A stretch of 64,000 nt of DNA from Sphingopyxis sp. H115 (GTDB taxonomy: Bacteria; Pseudomonadota; Alphaproteobacteria; Sphingomonadales; Sphingomonadaceae): assembly GCF_001468465.1 (NCBI RefSeq), contig NZ_LNSA01000001.1, forward strand, positions 1 through 64,000, given 5' to 3'. Below are positions 34,301-42,598 of this stretch, piece after piece (position 1 is the first letter of the stretch; the number at the start of each line of letters is the position of its first letter). The notes below the pieces were generated by a model that saw nothing but the letters and a program-made list of their open reading frames with translations, ran no database searches and was not told where the DNA came from. Position numbers and translations under genes: made by a program.

Positions 34301-36475
34301 GACGCTGCGTTCGAGCGTTTCGACGGTAACGCCGTTCGCGTCCTTCACCTCGGCGACAAGGCGGTTCTCGCCTTCGCGGATTTCGAGGCCGCGCCACAGG
34401 CTGACGGCAACGCTGCCGTCGGCGGACTTGCTCGCGCCTTCGAACGTCAGTTCACCCGCGGCCTTGCCGTTGACGCGGAGCGACACGGTCTGCCCCGGGG
34501 CATGCTTCACCGCCGCGCGGATCGCCTTGGCGCGGGGATTATGATCGATTTCGGGGAACAGCCACCCGATACCCGGCGCCTGGCCGGCAAGCCAGTCGCG
34601 ACCGGCGCCTGCGGCTTCGGGATCGCTCAGCACCTTGGGTGCCTCGACGGCTGTCTTTTCGGGCGCGGCGCGCGGCATGCCGGCGATCGCGCGGAAGTCC
34701 GCGCGCTTCAACGAACCGCCGCGGCCTTCGACGAAGCGCGAGATCGGGCTGCCGGCGCTCTGCGTCGCACGGGCGCAATCCACGGCTTCGCGGTCGAGCG
34801 GCAGCGTCGAGGGATCGATCTGCACGACATGGATGCCGGGGCGCACGCCCTCGAAATGATAGCGGCCATCTTCGTCGGTGGCGGTGTAGCTGCCGTCCTG
34901 GAGCATCACGCGGACGCCCATGATGCCGTCGGCCTTGCCCGGATCGACGGAGCAGCCCCCGTCGGTGATGCGGCCGATGATCGTCATGCGGTCGCCGAGC
35001 TGGTCGCGCTTGATCGAAATCGTCGCTTCGGCGACGTTGCTCGTCGATCCGCGATTGTCGGTTGCGGTCGCGCGGTTGAGTGCATTGCCCGGCTGTGCCG
35101 ACACCACGACTTCGGCAAGATAGGTAAGCAGGACCGAACGCGATGCGGCAATGGTCGGGATGGAGACGGCAAAATCGCGGCCGTTGCCGGCGATATCGGC
35201 GGTCACCCGCACGCCATCGATGCGGACGGTATCTGGGTGCAGTCGCATGCCAACTGGCAGCACGTCGCGCACCGTGACGGCACCCGTGTTGCGGCGTGCG
35301 TCGCGATTGGCGACTTCTATGCGATACTGGATGACGTCGCCAGGCACCGCGACTTGCGTCGAAGTGGTCTTGCGCAGGACAAGCGGCAGACCAGGCTGGT
35401 CCACCGGGATGTCGACGCGAACGGGCGCAGGGCTGTCCAGGGTGAAGACATCGCCATAGCTTGCGCCGGTAATTTCGAACGGCTGGCCGTCGTCGGGGCG
35501 GCGCAGGCCGGCGAGGTCGGCCGGGCTCGACCGCGACGGCGCGGTAAAGGGCGCCGGCGGTTCGACGACAAGGCGATAACTGCCGGGCGCGACGAAGGGG
35601 AAACGATAGTCGCCCGGCGGGAAACTGTAGGTCGTTCCGCCGGCGTCGATCACGCTTTGCCCGGTGACGACGCTCGACGGATAGGCCGAGACGCCGTCGT
35701 CGCCGAAGACCTGCGCGGGCTGCCCGGTCGCGGCATCGACGATGGTGACCCGGCTGCCGGGAACTGCGGCCCCGTCGCCGCTGTCGAACACAATGCCGAA
35801 CGGATCGACAAGGAAATTGATCGTCGCCAGCGCAATGAGGCTGGCATTCGCCTGGTCGGTCACACGCAGCGCCAGCGGTGTGCCGGGATTGACCGACAGA
35901 CGGCAGTCGCCTGTTGCGACGGCGGGGGGGACGCCGATCGTGTTGATGATGCCAACGAATTCGCCGCTGTTATTGCCCGTTTCGGTCAGCGTGATCTGTT
36001 CGCGATCGCCATTTTCCAGTTCAAGCACGACGGCCAGGGCATCGCGCGCCTGCGGATCGGTGTTGGCGGACGCGAGCGTGACGCCGACGACCAGCACTTC
36101 GCCGGCACGAAAATTGTCCGTACGTTGCAGCGAGGCGGGCGCGGTCGAAATGCCTTCATAGACGCCGCTTAGCGAGATCGTGGTGCTGACGGTGCGAGCG
36201 GTCGCCCGGCTGCACTGGGTGGGCGCCAACGCCACTGACTTGTCGCCGCCGCCGCTGGTCAGGCGATAGGTTGCTATCGTCGGCCGTTCCGGCGGCCGTG
36301 GAGCCACCGTCACATCGACGCGATTCGACAGCGCCTGACCGGGCTGGCCGTCGTGGGTCCACTGCGCGGCCGCAGTGTTGGAAATGACCTGCGCGTTCGC
36401 CGCGGGAATCGCAGGCAGCAGCGCTGCCGCGACCAGGGCGGTCACGAAGCCGAAATATGGGCTGGTGTGTGCCAT
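31385..36475 (-). CDS. Giant exported DUF11/SdrD-like protein with C-terminal outer-membrane-type domain
   Basis: The 1696-residue protein has a signal peptide (cleavage after ANA, residue 28), then ISNTAAAQWTHDGQPGQALSNRVDV, the module shared with two other proteins of the operon (given here in shortened form). A beta-rich region follows, then a DUF11 domain (about 363-490, VPGDVIQYRIEVANRD to LNRATATDNRG) and a SdrD-B carboxypeptidase-regulatory-like domain (about 498-575, DEDGRYHFEGVRPGIHVV). The C-terminal half (about 890-1696) has alternating amphipathic strands with many Tyr/Arg turns (YRADRWTLTGRAEYRDG, FNLGEHVDVGASGTV), like an outer-membrane barrel. It could be a surface-anchored scaffold or secretion pore. 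The function is unknown. It is the last gene of a four-gene minus-strand operon. Confidence 0.8.
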   Translation of the reverse strand: MAHTSPYFGFVTALVAAALLPAIPAANAQVISNTAAAQWTHDGQPGQALSNRVDVTVAPRPPERPTIATYRLTSGGGDKSVALAPTQCSRATARTVSTTISLSGVYEGISTAPASLQRTDNFRAGEVLVVGVTLASANTDPQARDALAVVLELENGDREQITLTETGNNSGEFVGIINTIGVPPAVATGDCRLSVNPGTPLALRVTDQANASLIALATINFLVDPFGIVFDSGDGAAVPGSRVTIVDAATGQPAQVFGDDGVSAYPSSVVTGQSVIDAGGTTYSFPPGDYRFPFVAPGSYRLVVEPPAPFTAPSRSSPADLAGLRRPDDGQPFEITGASYGDVFTLDSPAPVRVDIPVDQPGLPLVLRKTTSTQVAVPGDVIQYRIEVANRDARRNTGAVTVRDVLPVGMRLHPDTVRIDGVRVTADIAGNGRDFAVSIPTIAASRSVLLTYLAEVVVSAQPGNALNRATATDNRGSTSNVAEATISIKRDQLGDRMTIIGRITDGGCSVDPGKADGIMGVRVMLQDGSYTATDEDGRYHFEGVRPGIHVVQIDPSTLPLDREAVDCARATQSAGSPISRFVEGRGGSLKRADFRAIAGMPRAAPEKTAVEAPKVLSDPEAAGAGRDWLAGQAPGIGWLFPEIDHNPRAKAIRAAVKHAPGQTVSLRVNGKAAGELTFEGASKSADGSVAVSLWRGLEIREGENRLVAEVKDANGVTVETLERSVHYSITPMRASLIREKSVLVADGVTRPVIAVRLTDRDGKPVRAGLTGDFAVPAPYYPAVEADAQQARQLAGLERAQPVWKIDGDDGIAYIELEPTTASGTLSMDFNFRDDKVTRKQTIETWLDPGNRPWTIVGFAAGTLGYNTLDDRMEPVAENLDDINADARLALYAKGRVRGKWLMTLAYDSDKDKDDARFGGVIDPRAYYTIYADRNETRYDAASVRKLYLRLERPQFYAMFGDIETGISEPELARYQRALNGGKAEYRGRNVAATAFAADTPYRFRRDEIQGNGLAGPYQLGAKDILPNSERILIETRDRLHSERIIASISLSRHVDYDIDYLSGTIRFREPVLSRSSNLDPQFIVAEYEVDGVGQRVLNAGGRVSYQSNDEKIRVGATFIHDEDGNAKTNLGGIDARYRPNIDTEVRAELAVSDAKTVDGGAAPAGSAKAWLIEAEHHSSNADFLAYVREREAGFGAGQLNRGEDGTRKFGFDARLRATRTLSLTGSAWQEDYLDTGARRRAARMLAEYDNGTSVARAGLTHADDRLTDGTRNRSNIVQLGATQRLFSKRLELDAQTEFALGGEDASVDFPTRHRLGARFAVTRDVNLVGSYEIADGDTIKARTARLGFDLAPWAGARLLATANQQEIGEYGPRSFAAYGLSQSLKLGERWSVDLSVDGNRTIGGVRAKDVLNVDQPVASGGFLGNGGTLTEDFVAISTGATYRADRWTLTGRAEYRDGELTNRYGLTFGGLRQLGEGRALGALFTYTKASGSGATPTTEVINFEMSWAHRPADSRVSWLNKSEFRSDKVRDAIAGQPGPIGGGALTIDGDATSRRLLNSLSLNWAPLGERGQDGMWYERAEFGLFWGTRYNFDRFGADDVKGWSNLIGADFRFNLGEHVDVGASGTVRVGTDADTVSWAGGPTVTLAPMKNANITLGYNFAGFHDRDFEDARFSRSGAYVTFKLKFDQTSFQGLGL

Positions 36476-36546
36476 ACAAGCCGCGAAGGGGGCAGCGGCG
36501 GAGCCCGGCTGTCGCCTGGTCTTCCGCTGCCCCGTCCGTTACCCGA

Positions 36547-37608
36547 TCAGTTGACGGTTGCGCGGAAAACGAGCGTGCGCGTTGCGCCCGCTGCCACCGT
36601 GGCGATCGTGCCTGACACGTTCGGCGCGGCATAGCTGCCACCTGCGGCGCCGTCGGCGTTGCAGGTGCCGCCCGTGACCGTGCCGTTCAGCAGGATCGTA
36701 CCCGCGTTGAACGTCAGCTGGCCCGGAACCGGGTCGTTGATCAGGACCGATGTCGCATCGGCGCTGCCGGTATTCGCGACTGCAATGCAATATTCAACCA
36801 CGGCGCCGGGGATCAGCTTCGGGTTCGACGTGTTGTTGAACGGATCCGAAATGACGCGGCTGGTCTTGGTGACGGCAAGCGTTGCCGTCTGGACCGTATA
36901 ATCGTCGTCGTCGCTGTGCGATGCATCGCGCGCGATGTCGCCGGCGACGCCCGCGATGTCGGCAAAGACCGTGTCCTTGCCAGCGGTATTCGCGCCGGTC
37001 GTTTCGGTGATCGCGCCGCCCTGCGTGCCGGCGAGGCCACCTTCACGCGCGGTCGCGCGCAAACTGACGCCGGCGACGGCGTTGTTGGCGAGGCCGGTCG
37101 GGATGTCGGCGACGACGAACAGGCGGATCGCTGTATCCGTCACCAGTTCGTCGATATAGGTGACGAGCGTGTCGCCCGCATCCCAGCTGCCGACGGTGCC
37201 GGTCGCCGTATTATCGCGGTAAACCCGCACATTGCTGGCATTGAAGGTGTCTGTCCCGCCGTGCGCAGCCGTGCCGCCGACGATCTGCGTCGCCGTCAGC
37301 GCGAAGTCGAGCACCTCGTTCGAACTGTTCGTCAGCTGGAACGTCGTGACGGCGTTCGCCTGGCCCGGCACGACATTGGTCGTAACCGTACCGACTTCTT
37401 CCACGAGCAGGTTGATCTTGCGGTCGACGACAAAATTGTTCGACGCGCTTTGCTGAACCTGGCTGACGCCCCCGACCTGAAAATCGACGGTGGCGGTATT
37501 AGTGATCGTGGTACCCGCGGTCGTACCCGCGGCAAATGCCGGGGCTGCGGCGACGCTCGAAAACGCCGCCAGACCGATGATACCTATATAAGTCAGCTTG
37601 CTGGTCAT
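36547..37608 (-). CDS. Exported DUF11-domain surface protein
   Basis: The 353-residue protein has a signal peptide (IIGLAAFSSVAAAPAFA, cleavage near residue 27) and starts with AGTTITNTATVDFQVGG, the same I-[ST]-N-T-A module seen in its operon neighbours. The middle is Thr/Asp/Gly-rich and ends in a DUF11 domain (KLIPGAVVEYCIAVANTGSA...GQLTFNAGTILLNGT). It is compatible with an extended extracellular protein held by the barrel protein encoded next. No sortase, PEP-CTERM or Type I secretion repeats are visible. Confidence 0.75.
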   Translation of the reverse strand: MTSKLTYIGIIGLAAFSSVAAAPAFAAGTTAGTTITNTATVDFQVGGVSQVQQSASNNFVVDRKINLLVEEVGTVTTNVVPGQANAVTTFQLTNSSNEVLDFALTATQIVGGTAAHGGTDTFNASNVRVYRDNTATGTVGSWDAGDTLVTYIDELVTDTAIRLFVVADIPTGLANNAVAGVSLRATAREGGLAGTQGGAITETTGANTAGKDTVFADIAGVAGDIARDASHSDDDDYTVQTATLAVTKTSRVISDPFNNTSNPKLIPGAVVEYCIAVANTGSADATSVLINDPVPGQLTFNAGTILLNGTVTGGTCNADGAAGGSYAAPNVSGTIATVAAGATRTLVFRATVN

Positions 37609-37682
37609 AGCTGAGCTCCTAGGCTTTATGTGGCCGCCGTTTCCCCACCGCTGGCAACCGTTAAGCGGTTTGTTCTAAAGGG

Positions 37683-38159
37683 TTATTTGACAACCCCCCG
37701 AAACATGAGCTTGCCCGTTCCGCCGACCGGGATCGGATTCTGGAACGCCCAGCGGATGTGCGTAACATCGGCGGGCTGCGCCGCGCGGCGCGTGCCGTCG
37801 CTCATCGGAACGGCGAGATCGGCAAGCAGTCCCCACTGCTTGCCGCCATCGACCGAAACGAGTGCGCGGGCGTCGCCAGCGTCGGCAAAGCGGACAGCGG
37901 CGGGCATCGGATTCGTGACGACGAACTTGTCGGCCGCTTGCGCGCCCGCGTTGCGATAGGCGAGCACGAATACAAGCCGGTCACCGGGAACGACGACCTT
38001 GGGCTCCTCGAGCAGGACCCGCTGCTTGCCGGCGGCGTCGGTCGTCACGCGTTCGACGAACACGCTGTTATCGAGCGCGACCTGGTTGGCGGCGAGGGCC
38101 GGTGCTGGCATCAGCGCGGCGAGCAGGAACAAAAGAGCGGTGCGCATGCGCATCTCCAT
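37683..38159 (-). CDS. Small exported DUF11-like protein
   Basis: The 158-residue protein has a signal peptide (LLFLLAALMPAPALA) and a single conserved-repeat domain: VVPGDRLVFVLAYRNAGAQA, VVTNPMPAAVRFAD and a THIRWAFQNPIPVGGTGKL end. It resembles the lone DUF11-like domain of sphingomonad operons. Its ATG overlaps the upstream stop (ATGA), so it is translationally coupled to the first gene of the operon. It could be a periplasmic adaptor or a minor surface subunit. Confidence 0.75.
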   Translation of the reverse strand: MEMRMRTALLFLLAALMPAPALAANQVALDNSVFVERVTTDAAGKQRVLLEEPKVVVPGDRLVFVLAYRNAGAQAADKFVVTNPMPAAVRFADAGDARALVSVDGGKQWGLLADLAVPMSDGTRRAAQPADVTHIRWAFQNPIPVGGTGKLMFRGVVK

Positions 38160-39160
38160 CAGTCAATCGTGGTTCGGAAGGTCACGGTGCGGGTCTGGCC
38201 GCCGGCGACGGTGCCGAGCGAGACGTTGATCCGCGTTCCGTTGTAATCGCCGGCATCGCCGTCGACGGCATCGGACAACCCGCTACCGCCGAGCGTTATC
38301 GAGCCGGGGACATAGCTTGTGTCGGCGGGAATATTGTCGGTGATCGCAAGACCGCTGACCGACCCGCTTCCGGCGACGGTCGCGACGATCGTGTAAGTGA
38401 TGGTTGCGCCGGGGATCGGATCGGCGGTGTTCAGCGAATTGGTCACCACAGCCGATTTGACAAGCGTGACGGTTGCCGCGGAAACAACGAATGCACCCGC
38501 ATCCTGGCCGTCAGCGCCGGTCGATCCAACGACGGCGTCGCCGCCGCCTTCGCCCTGACCCGCAAAACTATCGCCGGGATCGCCCGTGCCGGTTTTCGCC
38601 GCCGCGACGAGGCTGACAATGCCGCGATTTCCGTCGATCGCCGTTCCGGGCGTCGTCGCGAGGACGAAAACGGTGACGCTTTGGTCGGGATCGAGCGACG
38701 GATCGTTCGCGCCGGCTGTGTAGAGCGTGTCGGTGCTCGCATCGAAGACGCCGTCACCATTGTCGATATAGATTTGGGTGACGACCGGGTCGTAGTCGTC
38801 GCCGCCGGCGTTGGCGATCGTCGTCAGGCCAAAAGCTTCGACACCATTGCCGTTATTGGTAACTGAAAAGGTCAGCACCTGGGCGGTTGCGCCCGGGGTT
38901 GTGGGAACGTCGGCGGGGTTGCTCGAATCGACGGTGACGTCGAGCAATTCATCGACGAGTAGGTCAACGCGGTTCGAATCGACGGTCGTCGTGCCGCCAC
39001 CGGTATCGAAGCTTGCCGATGCGGTGTTGCTGATGGTCGAGCCGGCGCGTGTGCCGGCAGCCTCGGCCTGCGTCGGCAGCGCCAAGGCGGCCAGCACGGC
39101 GAGTATGGAACAAGAGGGAAGAAGCTGATGCTTCGCGCCCCCCACAGGCGCTTTCATCAT
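38159..39160 (-). CDS. Exported DUF11-domain surface protein, first gene of operon
   Basis: Paired ATGs at 39160 and 39157 follow TTTGGAG. The 333-residue product has a signal peptide (SILAVLAALALPTQAEA) and mature N-terminus AGTRAGSTISNTASASFDTG, the shared module, then VDLLVDELLDVTV. It has a Gly/Asp/Ser-rich body and a C-terminal DUF11 domain (DPIPGATITYTIVATVAGSG...DNIPADTSYVPGS). The longer frame to 39331 runs through non-coding leader sequence. The next gene is coupled by a four-base overlap. The promoter should lie in the 195 bases before the divergent transporter gene. Confidence 0.75.
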   Translation of the reverse strand: MMKAPVGGAKHQLLPSCSILAVLAALALPTQAEAAGTRAGSTISNTASASFDTGGGTTTVDSNRVDLLVDELLDVTVDSSNPADVPTTPGATAQVLTFSVTNNGNGVEAFGLTTIANAGGDDYDPVVTQIYIDNGDGVFDASTDTLYTAGANDPSLDPDQSVTVFVLATTPGTAIDGNRGIVSLVAAAKTGTGDPGDSFAGQGEGGGDAVVGSTGADGQDAGAFVVSAATVTLVKSAVVTNSLNTADPIPGATITYTIVATVAGSGSVSGLAITDNIPADTSYVPGSITLGGSGLSDAVDGDAGDYNGTRINVSLGTVAGGQTRTVTFRTTID

Positions 39161-39354
39161 CGCTGATACTCCAAAAGGTTGGTCCTTGGAGCCCTCAGTC
39201 GCGGAAAAAGGGTAATTTCTGGTTAAAAAGCAGGAAGAAAGACGCGTTCTGACCCAAATGGAGACATGTGGCCGCCCGCTTCGTCGCAAAACGGGGCGAC
39301 TGGCGCGACAAGGGAAGCTCGCGTAAGACAAGGCAATTGACGAGGAGATTTGGG

Positions 39355-40554
39355 GTGGCCGAGGACAGGGGGAGCAAAGAGCCGCGTTCGCTGCGCTCGA
39401 ACCCGCTGCGTCAAATCGAGATCGACGATTTCCGCCGCGATCGGCTGCTGGCGGCCCTCGCCCTCATCCTTGGCGCAGCGTTTTGCCTCGGGCTTCCTTT
39501 CGCATTGCAGGCGGGTGCCGAATTCTTCCTGCCGCTGACCGCCGCGATCGTTATCGCCATAGCGCTTGTCCCGCTGCTCGAATGGCTCGAACGTCGCGGC
39601 ATGCCGTCGGCCCTGGCTGCCTTCTTTGCGCTGGCGACCTTCCTCGCGATCATCAACGCGGCGCTCGCTATCATTGTGGTACCCGCGACGGGCTGGTTTG
39701 CGCGCGTTCCTGAATCGATCCCGCGCATCCAGAGCAATCTTGCACCGTTGATCGACTTCTATTCGACGCTGCAGCGCTTCGTCGATCGTACATTGGCATC
39801 GGTGGCGAGCGGGACCGAGGCAACCGCACAGGCGGTCGCGGCAACCGCGCCGACGTCGGTCGTCGACTATTTCATATCGTCGGCACCGGCGGCGGCGATC
39901 CAGCTTTTTTTTGCCGTGCTGGTGATCTTTTTCTTCCTGTCCAGCTGGACTCGGCTGCGCAAGGGGACGATTCGGCGGCGCGGCAGCTTCGACGGGGCGA
40001 TGCAGACCGCGCGTGTGATCCAGAACGTCGTCGATGCGACTGCCGACTATCTGGCGACGATCACGATGATCAACGCGATATTGGGCCTGACCGTCGGCCT
40101 CTTGCTCTGGGCGCTGGGCATGCCGTCGCCGTTCATGTGGGGCGGGATCGTCAGTATCTGTAATTTCGTGCCCTATCTGGGGCCGATCGTCGCGTCGGTG
40201 CTGCTCGGCCTTGGCGGATTGATGACCTTCGACGCCGTCGGGCTTGCGCTGTTGCCCGCGCTGATCTTCGTCGGCGTCCATCTTGTCGAGGCGAATCTGA
40301 TCACGCCACTGGTGCTCGGCAAGCGGTTGACGATCAATCCGCTGCTGATTCTCGTTTCGCTGAGCTTCTGGGGCTGGGTGTGGGGAACGCCCGGCGCGTT
40401 GCTCGCGGTGCCCTTATTGCTGATTTTGCAGACCGTTCTCGCCTCCACGGGCACGCCCGATCTGGCGGGTTTCCTGTTCGAGCATGGCACGCTGACGACC
40501 ACGGACGAGGTTCGCGATCGATTAAATCGCACGCAGGATGAAAGCGACGGTTGA
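39355..40554 (+). CDS. AI-2E family transporter (PerM-like membrane protein)
   Basis: The GTG at 39355 has GAGGAG seven bases upstream and gives 399 residues. Eight or so membrane helices follow the family plan: paired helices near 29-60 and 75-100, a soluble middle part (residues 110-175), then helices with GIVSICNFVPYLGPIVASVL, LLPALIFVGVHLVEANLITP and FWGWVWGTPGALLAVPLLL, the AI-2E transporter signature (PF01594). The substrate is unknown, and few members transport AI-2. An upstream ATG-less extension to 39268 is not preferred. Confidence 0.88.
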   Translation: MAEDRGSKEPRSLRSNPLRQIEIDDFRRDRLLAALALILGAAFCLGLPFALQAGAEFFLPLTAAIVIAIALVPLLEWLERRGMPSALAAFFALATFLAIINAALAIIVVPATGWFARVPESIPRIQSNLAPLIDFYSTLQRFVDRTLASVASGTEATAQAVAATAPTSVVDYFISSAPAAAIQLFFAVLVIFFFLSSWTRLRKGTIRRRGSFDGAMQTARVIQNVVDATADYLATITMINAILGLTVGLLLWALGMPSPFMWGGIVSICNFVPYLGPIVASVLLGLGGLMTFDAVGLALLPALIFVGVHLVEANLITPLVLGKRLTINPLLILVSLSFWGWVWGTPGALLAVPLLLILQTVLASTGTPDLAGFLFEHGTLTTTDEVRDRLNRTQDESDG

Positions 40555-40597
40555 CAGGTCGGGACAGGGGCCATATTGGCGCGGCTCCCAAGCGCAC

Positions 40598-40674
40598 GCG
40601 GGTGTAGCTCAGTTGGTTAGAGTGCCGGCCTGTCACGCCGGAGGTCGCGGGTTCGAGCCCCGTCACTCGCGCCA
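40598..40674 (+). tRNA. tRNA-Asp (GTC)
   Basis: Acceptor GCGGGTG pairs with CACTCGC (one G-U). The D-arm is AGCTCAGTTGGTTAGAGT. The anticodon arm CCGGC-CTGTCAC-GCCGG gives GTC. The T-arm is GGGTTCGAGCCCC and CCA is encoded. It is 77 bases long. Confidence 0.97.
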
Positions 40675-40753
40675 TTCCTTCGATTTTCGAACGGAATGGC
40701 CCCCGCCGCTTGGGACCTTTTCTCCTCTTAAACCGGGAATTCGCGGCGGCGCC

Positions 40754-40984
40754 TCAGGCGCGCCATCGTCCGAGTTCCATCCAGCGCAGCAGCGGCTTCA
40801 GCGGCGCGATCCAGACGATTCCGGCGACAAGATAAAATATCGCCTGCACCAGCACCGGCCAGGTTCCGACCCACGGCGACAGGTTGACGACGATCGCGGT
40901 CCAGCCGGCGATCAGCGCGAGGATCAGGAACATGCCCGCCGGCTTGCGCCAGCTCGGCTGCGGATTGGCTGGGTCTTGGCTCAC
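40754..40984 (-). CDS. DUF2842 small membrane protein
   Basis: The GTG at 40984 overlaps the fthC stop (GTGA) and gives 76 residues with two membrane helices (AGMFLILALIAGWTAIVVNL and VLVQAIFYLVAGIVWIAPL) and the conserved end LKPLLRWMELGRW. This is the DUF2842 family, regularly found after fthC in alphaproteobacteria. The function is unknown. Confidence 0.88.
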   Translation of the reverse strand: MSQDPANPQPSWRKPAGMFLILALIAGWTAIVVNLSPWVGTWPVLVQAIFYLVAGIVWIAPLKPLLRWMELGRWRA

Positions 40985-41574
40985 AAACGGTCTCCGCAAA
41001 GGATGAATTCCTGTTCGGTCAAAATCGCGTCGAGCGCGATATCGGTCGATTCGCGCGGCGTAGCGTCGATTTCCTGCACCGACCAGCCGATACCGATGCG
41101 CAGCGCGTCGGGGTGGGCCGCGAAATAGCGATCATAATGGCCGCCGCCCTGACCGATACGGCCTCCACGCCGGTCGAATCCGACCAGCGGACAGAAGATG
41201 ATGTCGGGGATCGCCGTCAAAGCGTCCCCGGACGGCTGCTGCGTGCCCCACGGCCCCTTTTCGAGCGGATCTGCTTGTCGCCAGATGCGAAAGTCCATGG
41301 TGTCGACTCGTGCGCCATGGTGGGGCAGGGCAAGCGCGCCGATCTCGCCAAGGCCTGCGAACATCGGAAGGATGTCGGGTTCGTCGCCCCACGCCACATA
41401 AGCTCCGACGACGGCGTGATCGGCGAGAAGGTCCGAAAGGGGCGCGGGGAGCGCGCGAAAGGCGGCAAGCCGAGCCACGCCGTCGAGATTCGCGGTGAAA
41501 TGCCTGCGCCGAAAACGCAATCTTTCGCGCAGTTTCCGTTTTGTCTGGACGAGGTCGGCGGACAGGTCGGTCAT
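40981..41574 (-). CDS. fthC: 5-formyltetrahydrofolate cyclo-ligase
   Basis: The 197-residue enzyme returns 5-formyl-THF to the active folate pool using ATP. Motifs are the N-terminal RKLRERLRFRRRHF, YVAWGDEPDILPMF, EKGPWGTQQPSGD and IFCPLVGFDRRGGRIGQGGGHYDRYF. It is the last enzyme gene of the zapA - 6S RNA - fthC arrangement that is conserved in proteobacteria, and it is coupled to DUF2842. Confidence 0.93.
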   Translation of the reverse strand: MTDLSADLVQTKRKLRERLRFRRRHFTANLDGVARLAAFRALPAPLSDLLADHAVVGAYVAWGDEPDILPMFAGLGEIGALALPHHGARVDTMDFRIWRQADPLEKGPWGTQQPSGDALTAIPDIIFCPLVGFDRRGGRIGQGGGHYDRYFAAHPDALRIGIGWSVQEIDATPRESTDIALDAILTEQEFILCGDRL

Positions 41575-41627
41575 CGCTTCCTCGGGGGCTTGGCGGGCAG
41601 TTTGGCGGGACCGCCGTAGTCGTTTGC

Positions 41628-41790
41628 CGGAAAATCCTCTGACGCCAGTAACGTCAGGTGGGGACCATGTGCGTCGGACCAGGGTCCGGGCAGGGACAGC
41701 CCCCTTGGATGATGTATCGCCTCAGGGATATTCGCAACGGCTCGTGCAGGGCAGTACCCGCCGCCCCCTATGTAGGAGCGCAGGCCGTGC
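41628..41790 (-). ncRNA. ssrS: 6S RNA (probable)
   Basis: The roughly 220 bases between zapA and fthC on the minus strand hold no gene and occupy the classic ssrS position. The sequence can fold as a long, interrupted hairpin: the GCCTGCGCTCCTACATAGGG end at the zapA side faces complementary G/C-rich blocks near 41640-41700, with an unpaired middle. 6S RNA binds housekeeping RNA polymerase in stationary phase. The ends are approximate. Confidence 0.75.
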
Positions 41791-41793
41791 GGC

Positions 41794-42240
41794 TCAAGGG
41801 AGTTGCTCGACTTTCGACGCGAGCGCTTCGATGCGGTCGGCAATTTGCAGAAGCGCGCGATCATGGGCCGGATTGCTGGACGTTGTGGCGGTCGGGGTAT
41901 GCCCGCGTATCGCTTCCAACTCCTTCAGCGCGGCCTGCTCGCGCGATACCGCCGCCTTCAGTTCGTCGCGTGCCGCCGTCTCGCGGCTTTCGGCCAGCGC
42001 GACAGCGGCGCGAAGTGAATCGGATTGCGGTTCGGCCTTGTCGGCCTTGGCGCGCGCCTCCTGGGTTTCGTCGGCCAGCATCAGCGCCGCGAAAAGCAGC
42101 TGACGTACCTCGGTCACCCCCGGCATGGTGCGGGCTTTTTCGTCGACGACTGCGGCGAGCCGGATCAACTGCGCTTCCTCGCCATCGGCGCAATGCACAT
42201 CATACGGGCGCCCGGCGATGGTTAGCTTGACGTCAGCCAC
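41794..42240 (-). CDS. zapA: Cell division protein ZapA
   Basis: The 148-residue protein has the ZapA beta-alpha-beta head (VKLTIAGRPYDVHCADGEEA, LIRLAAVVDEKARTM) and a long coiled-coil tail (ESRETAARDELKAAVSREQA). It binds FtsZ and bundles filaments. The tail is longer than that of E. coli ZapA (109 residues), as usual for alphaproteobacteria. Its start overlaps the stop of the preceding small coiled-coil gene by eight bases. Confidence 0.92.
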   Translation of the reverse strand: MADVKLTIAGRPYDVHCADGEEAQLIRLAAVVDEKARTMPGVTEVRQLLFAALMLADETQEARAKADKAEPQSDSLRAAVALAESRETAARDELKAAVSREQAALKELEAIRGHTPTATTSSNPAHDRALLQIADRIEALASKVEQLP

Positions 42241-42430
42241 GCTTGGCCTCCGCGATCAGGAGGTCGAGTTCGCCAATGACGGCGGCGACTTCTGCCTTGA
42301 GGGCCGATTGATCGGCGGCCGGCGCCGCGACAGGTCGTTTGGCGCGATCGGCCAGCGCCTTTTCGATGCGGCTCAGCGCGCGTTCGATACGGCCGATGGC
42401 CAGGCTGGATTCGTCGAGATCGAGTTCCAT
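42233..42430 (-). CDS. Small coiled-coil protein upstream of zapA
   Basis: The 65-residue protein (MELDLDESSLAIGRIERAL...) is nearly all one amphipathic helix with heptad Leu/Ile/Ala and ends LDLLIAEAKRG. It overlaps zapA and is probably a ZapA partner (ZapB-like in context, inferred from position and coiled-coil nature only). The much longer frame it belongs to continues antisense to tkt, so the internal ATG is used. Confidence 0.75.
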   Translation of the reverse strand: MELDLDESSLAIGRIERALSRIEKALADRAKRPVAAPAADQSALKAEVAAVIGELDLLIAEAKRG

Positions 42431-42598
42431 GGCGAAGAGGTAGCAGCGCCGGGGAAGGGGTGCAATCGCCTCTCCGCAGTATAAATGCGCCCGAAATTGC
42501 GCGCATTCATGCTGCTGGCGGTTGACTCCTGACCCCACCCCCGCAAAGGGCTGTCCCCACCGAATCCAGTCATCTTCACATCCTTTCCCGGGGGACTT

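Noticed and set aside
32537-36172. 1211-codon open frame on the plus strand
   Set aside because: It runs entirely antisense to the 1696-residue surface-protein gene; its Asp/Arg/Gly-rich composition is the usual antisense pattern of high-GC coding DNA, with no domain or signal.
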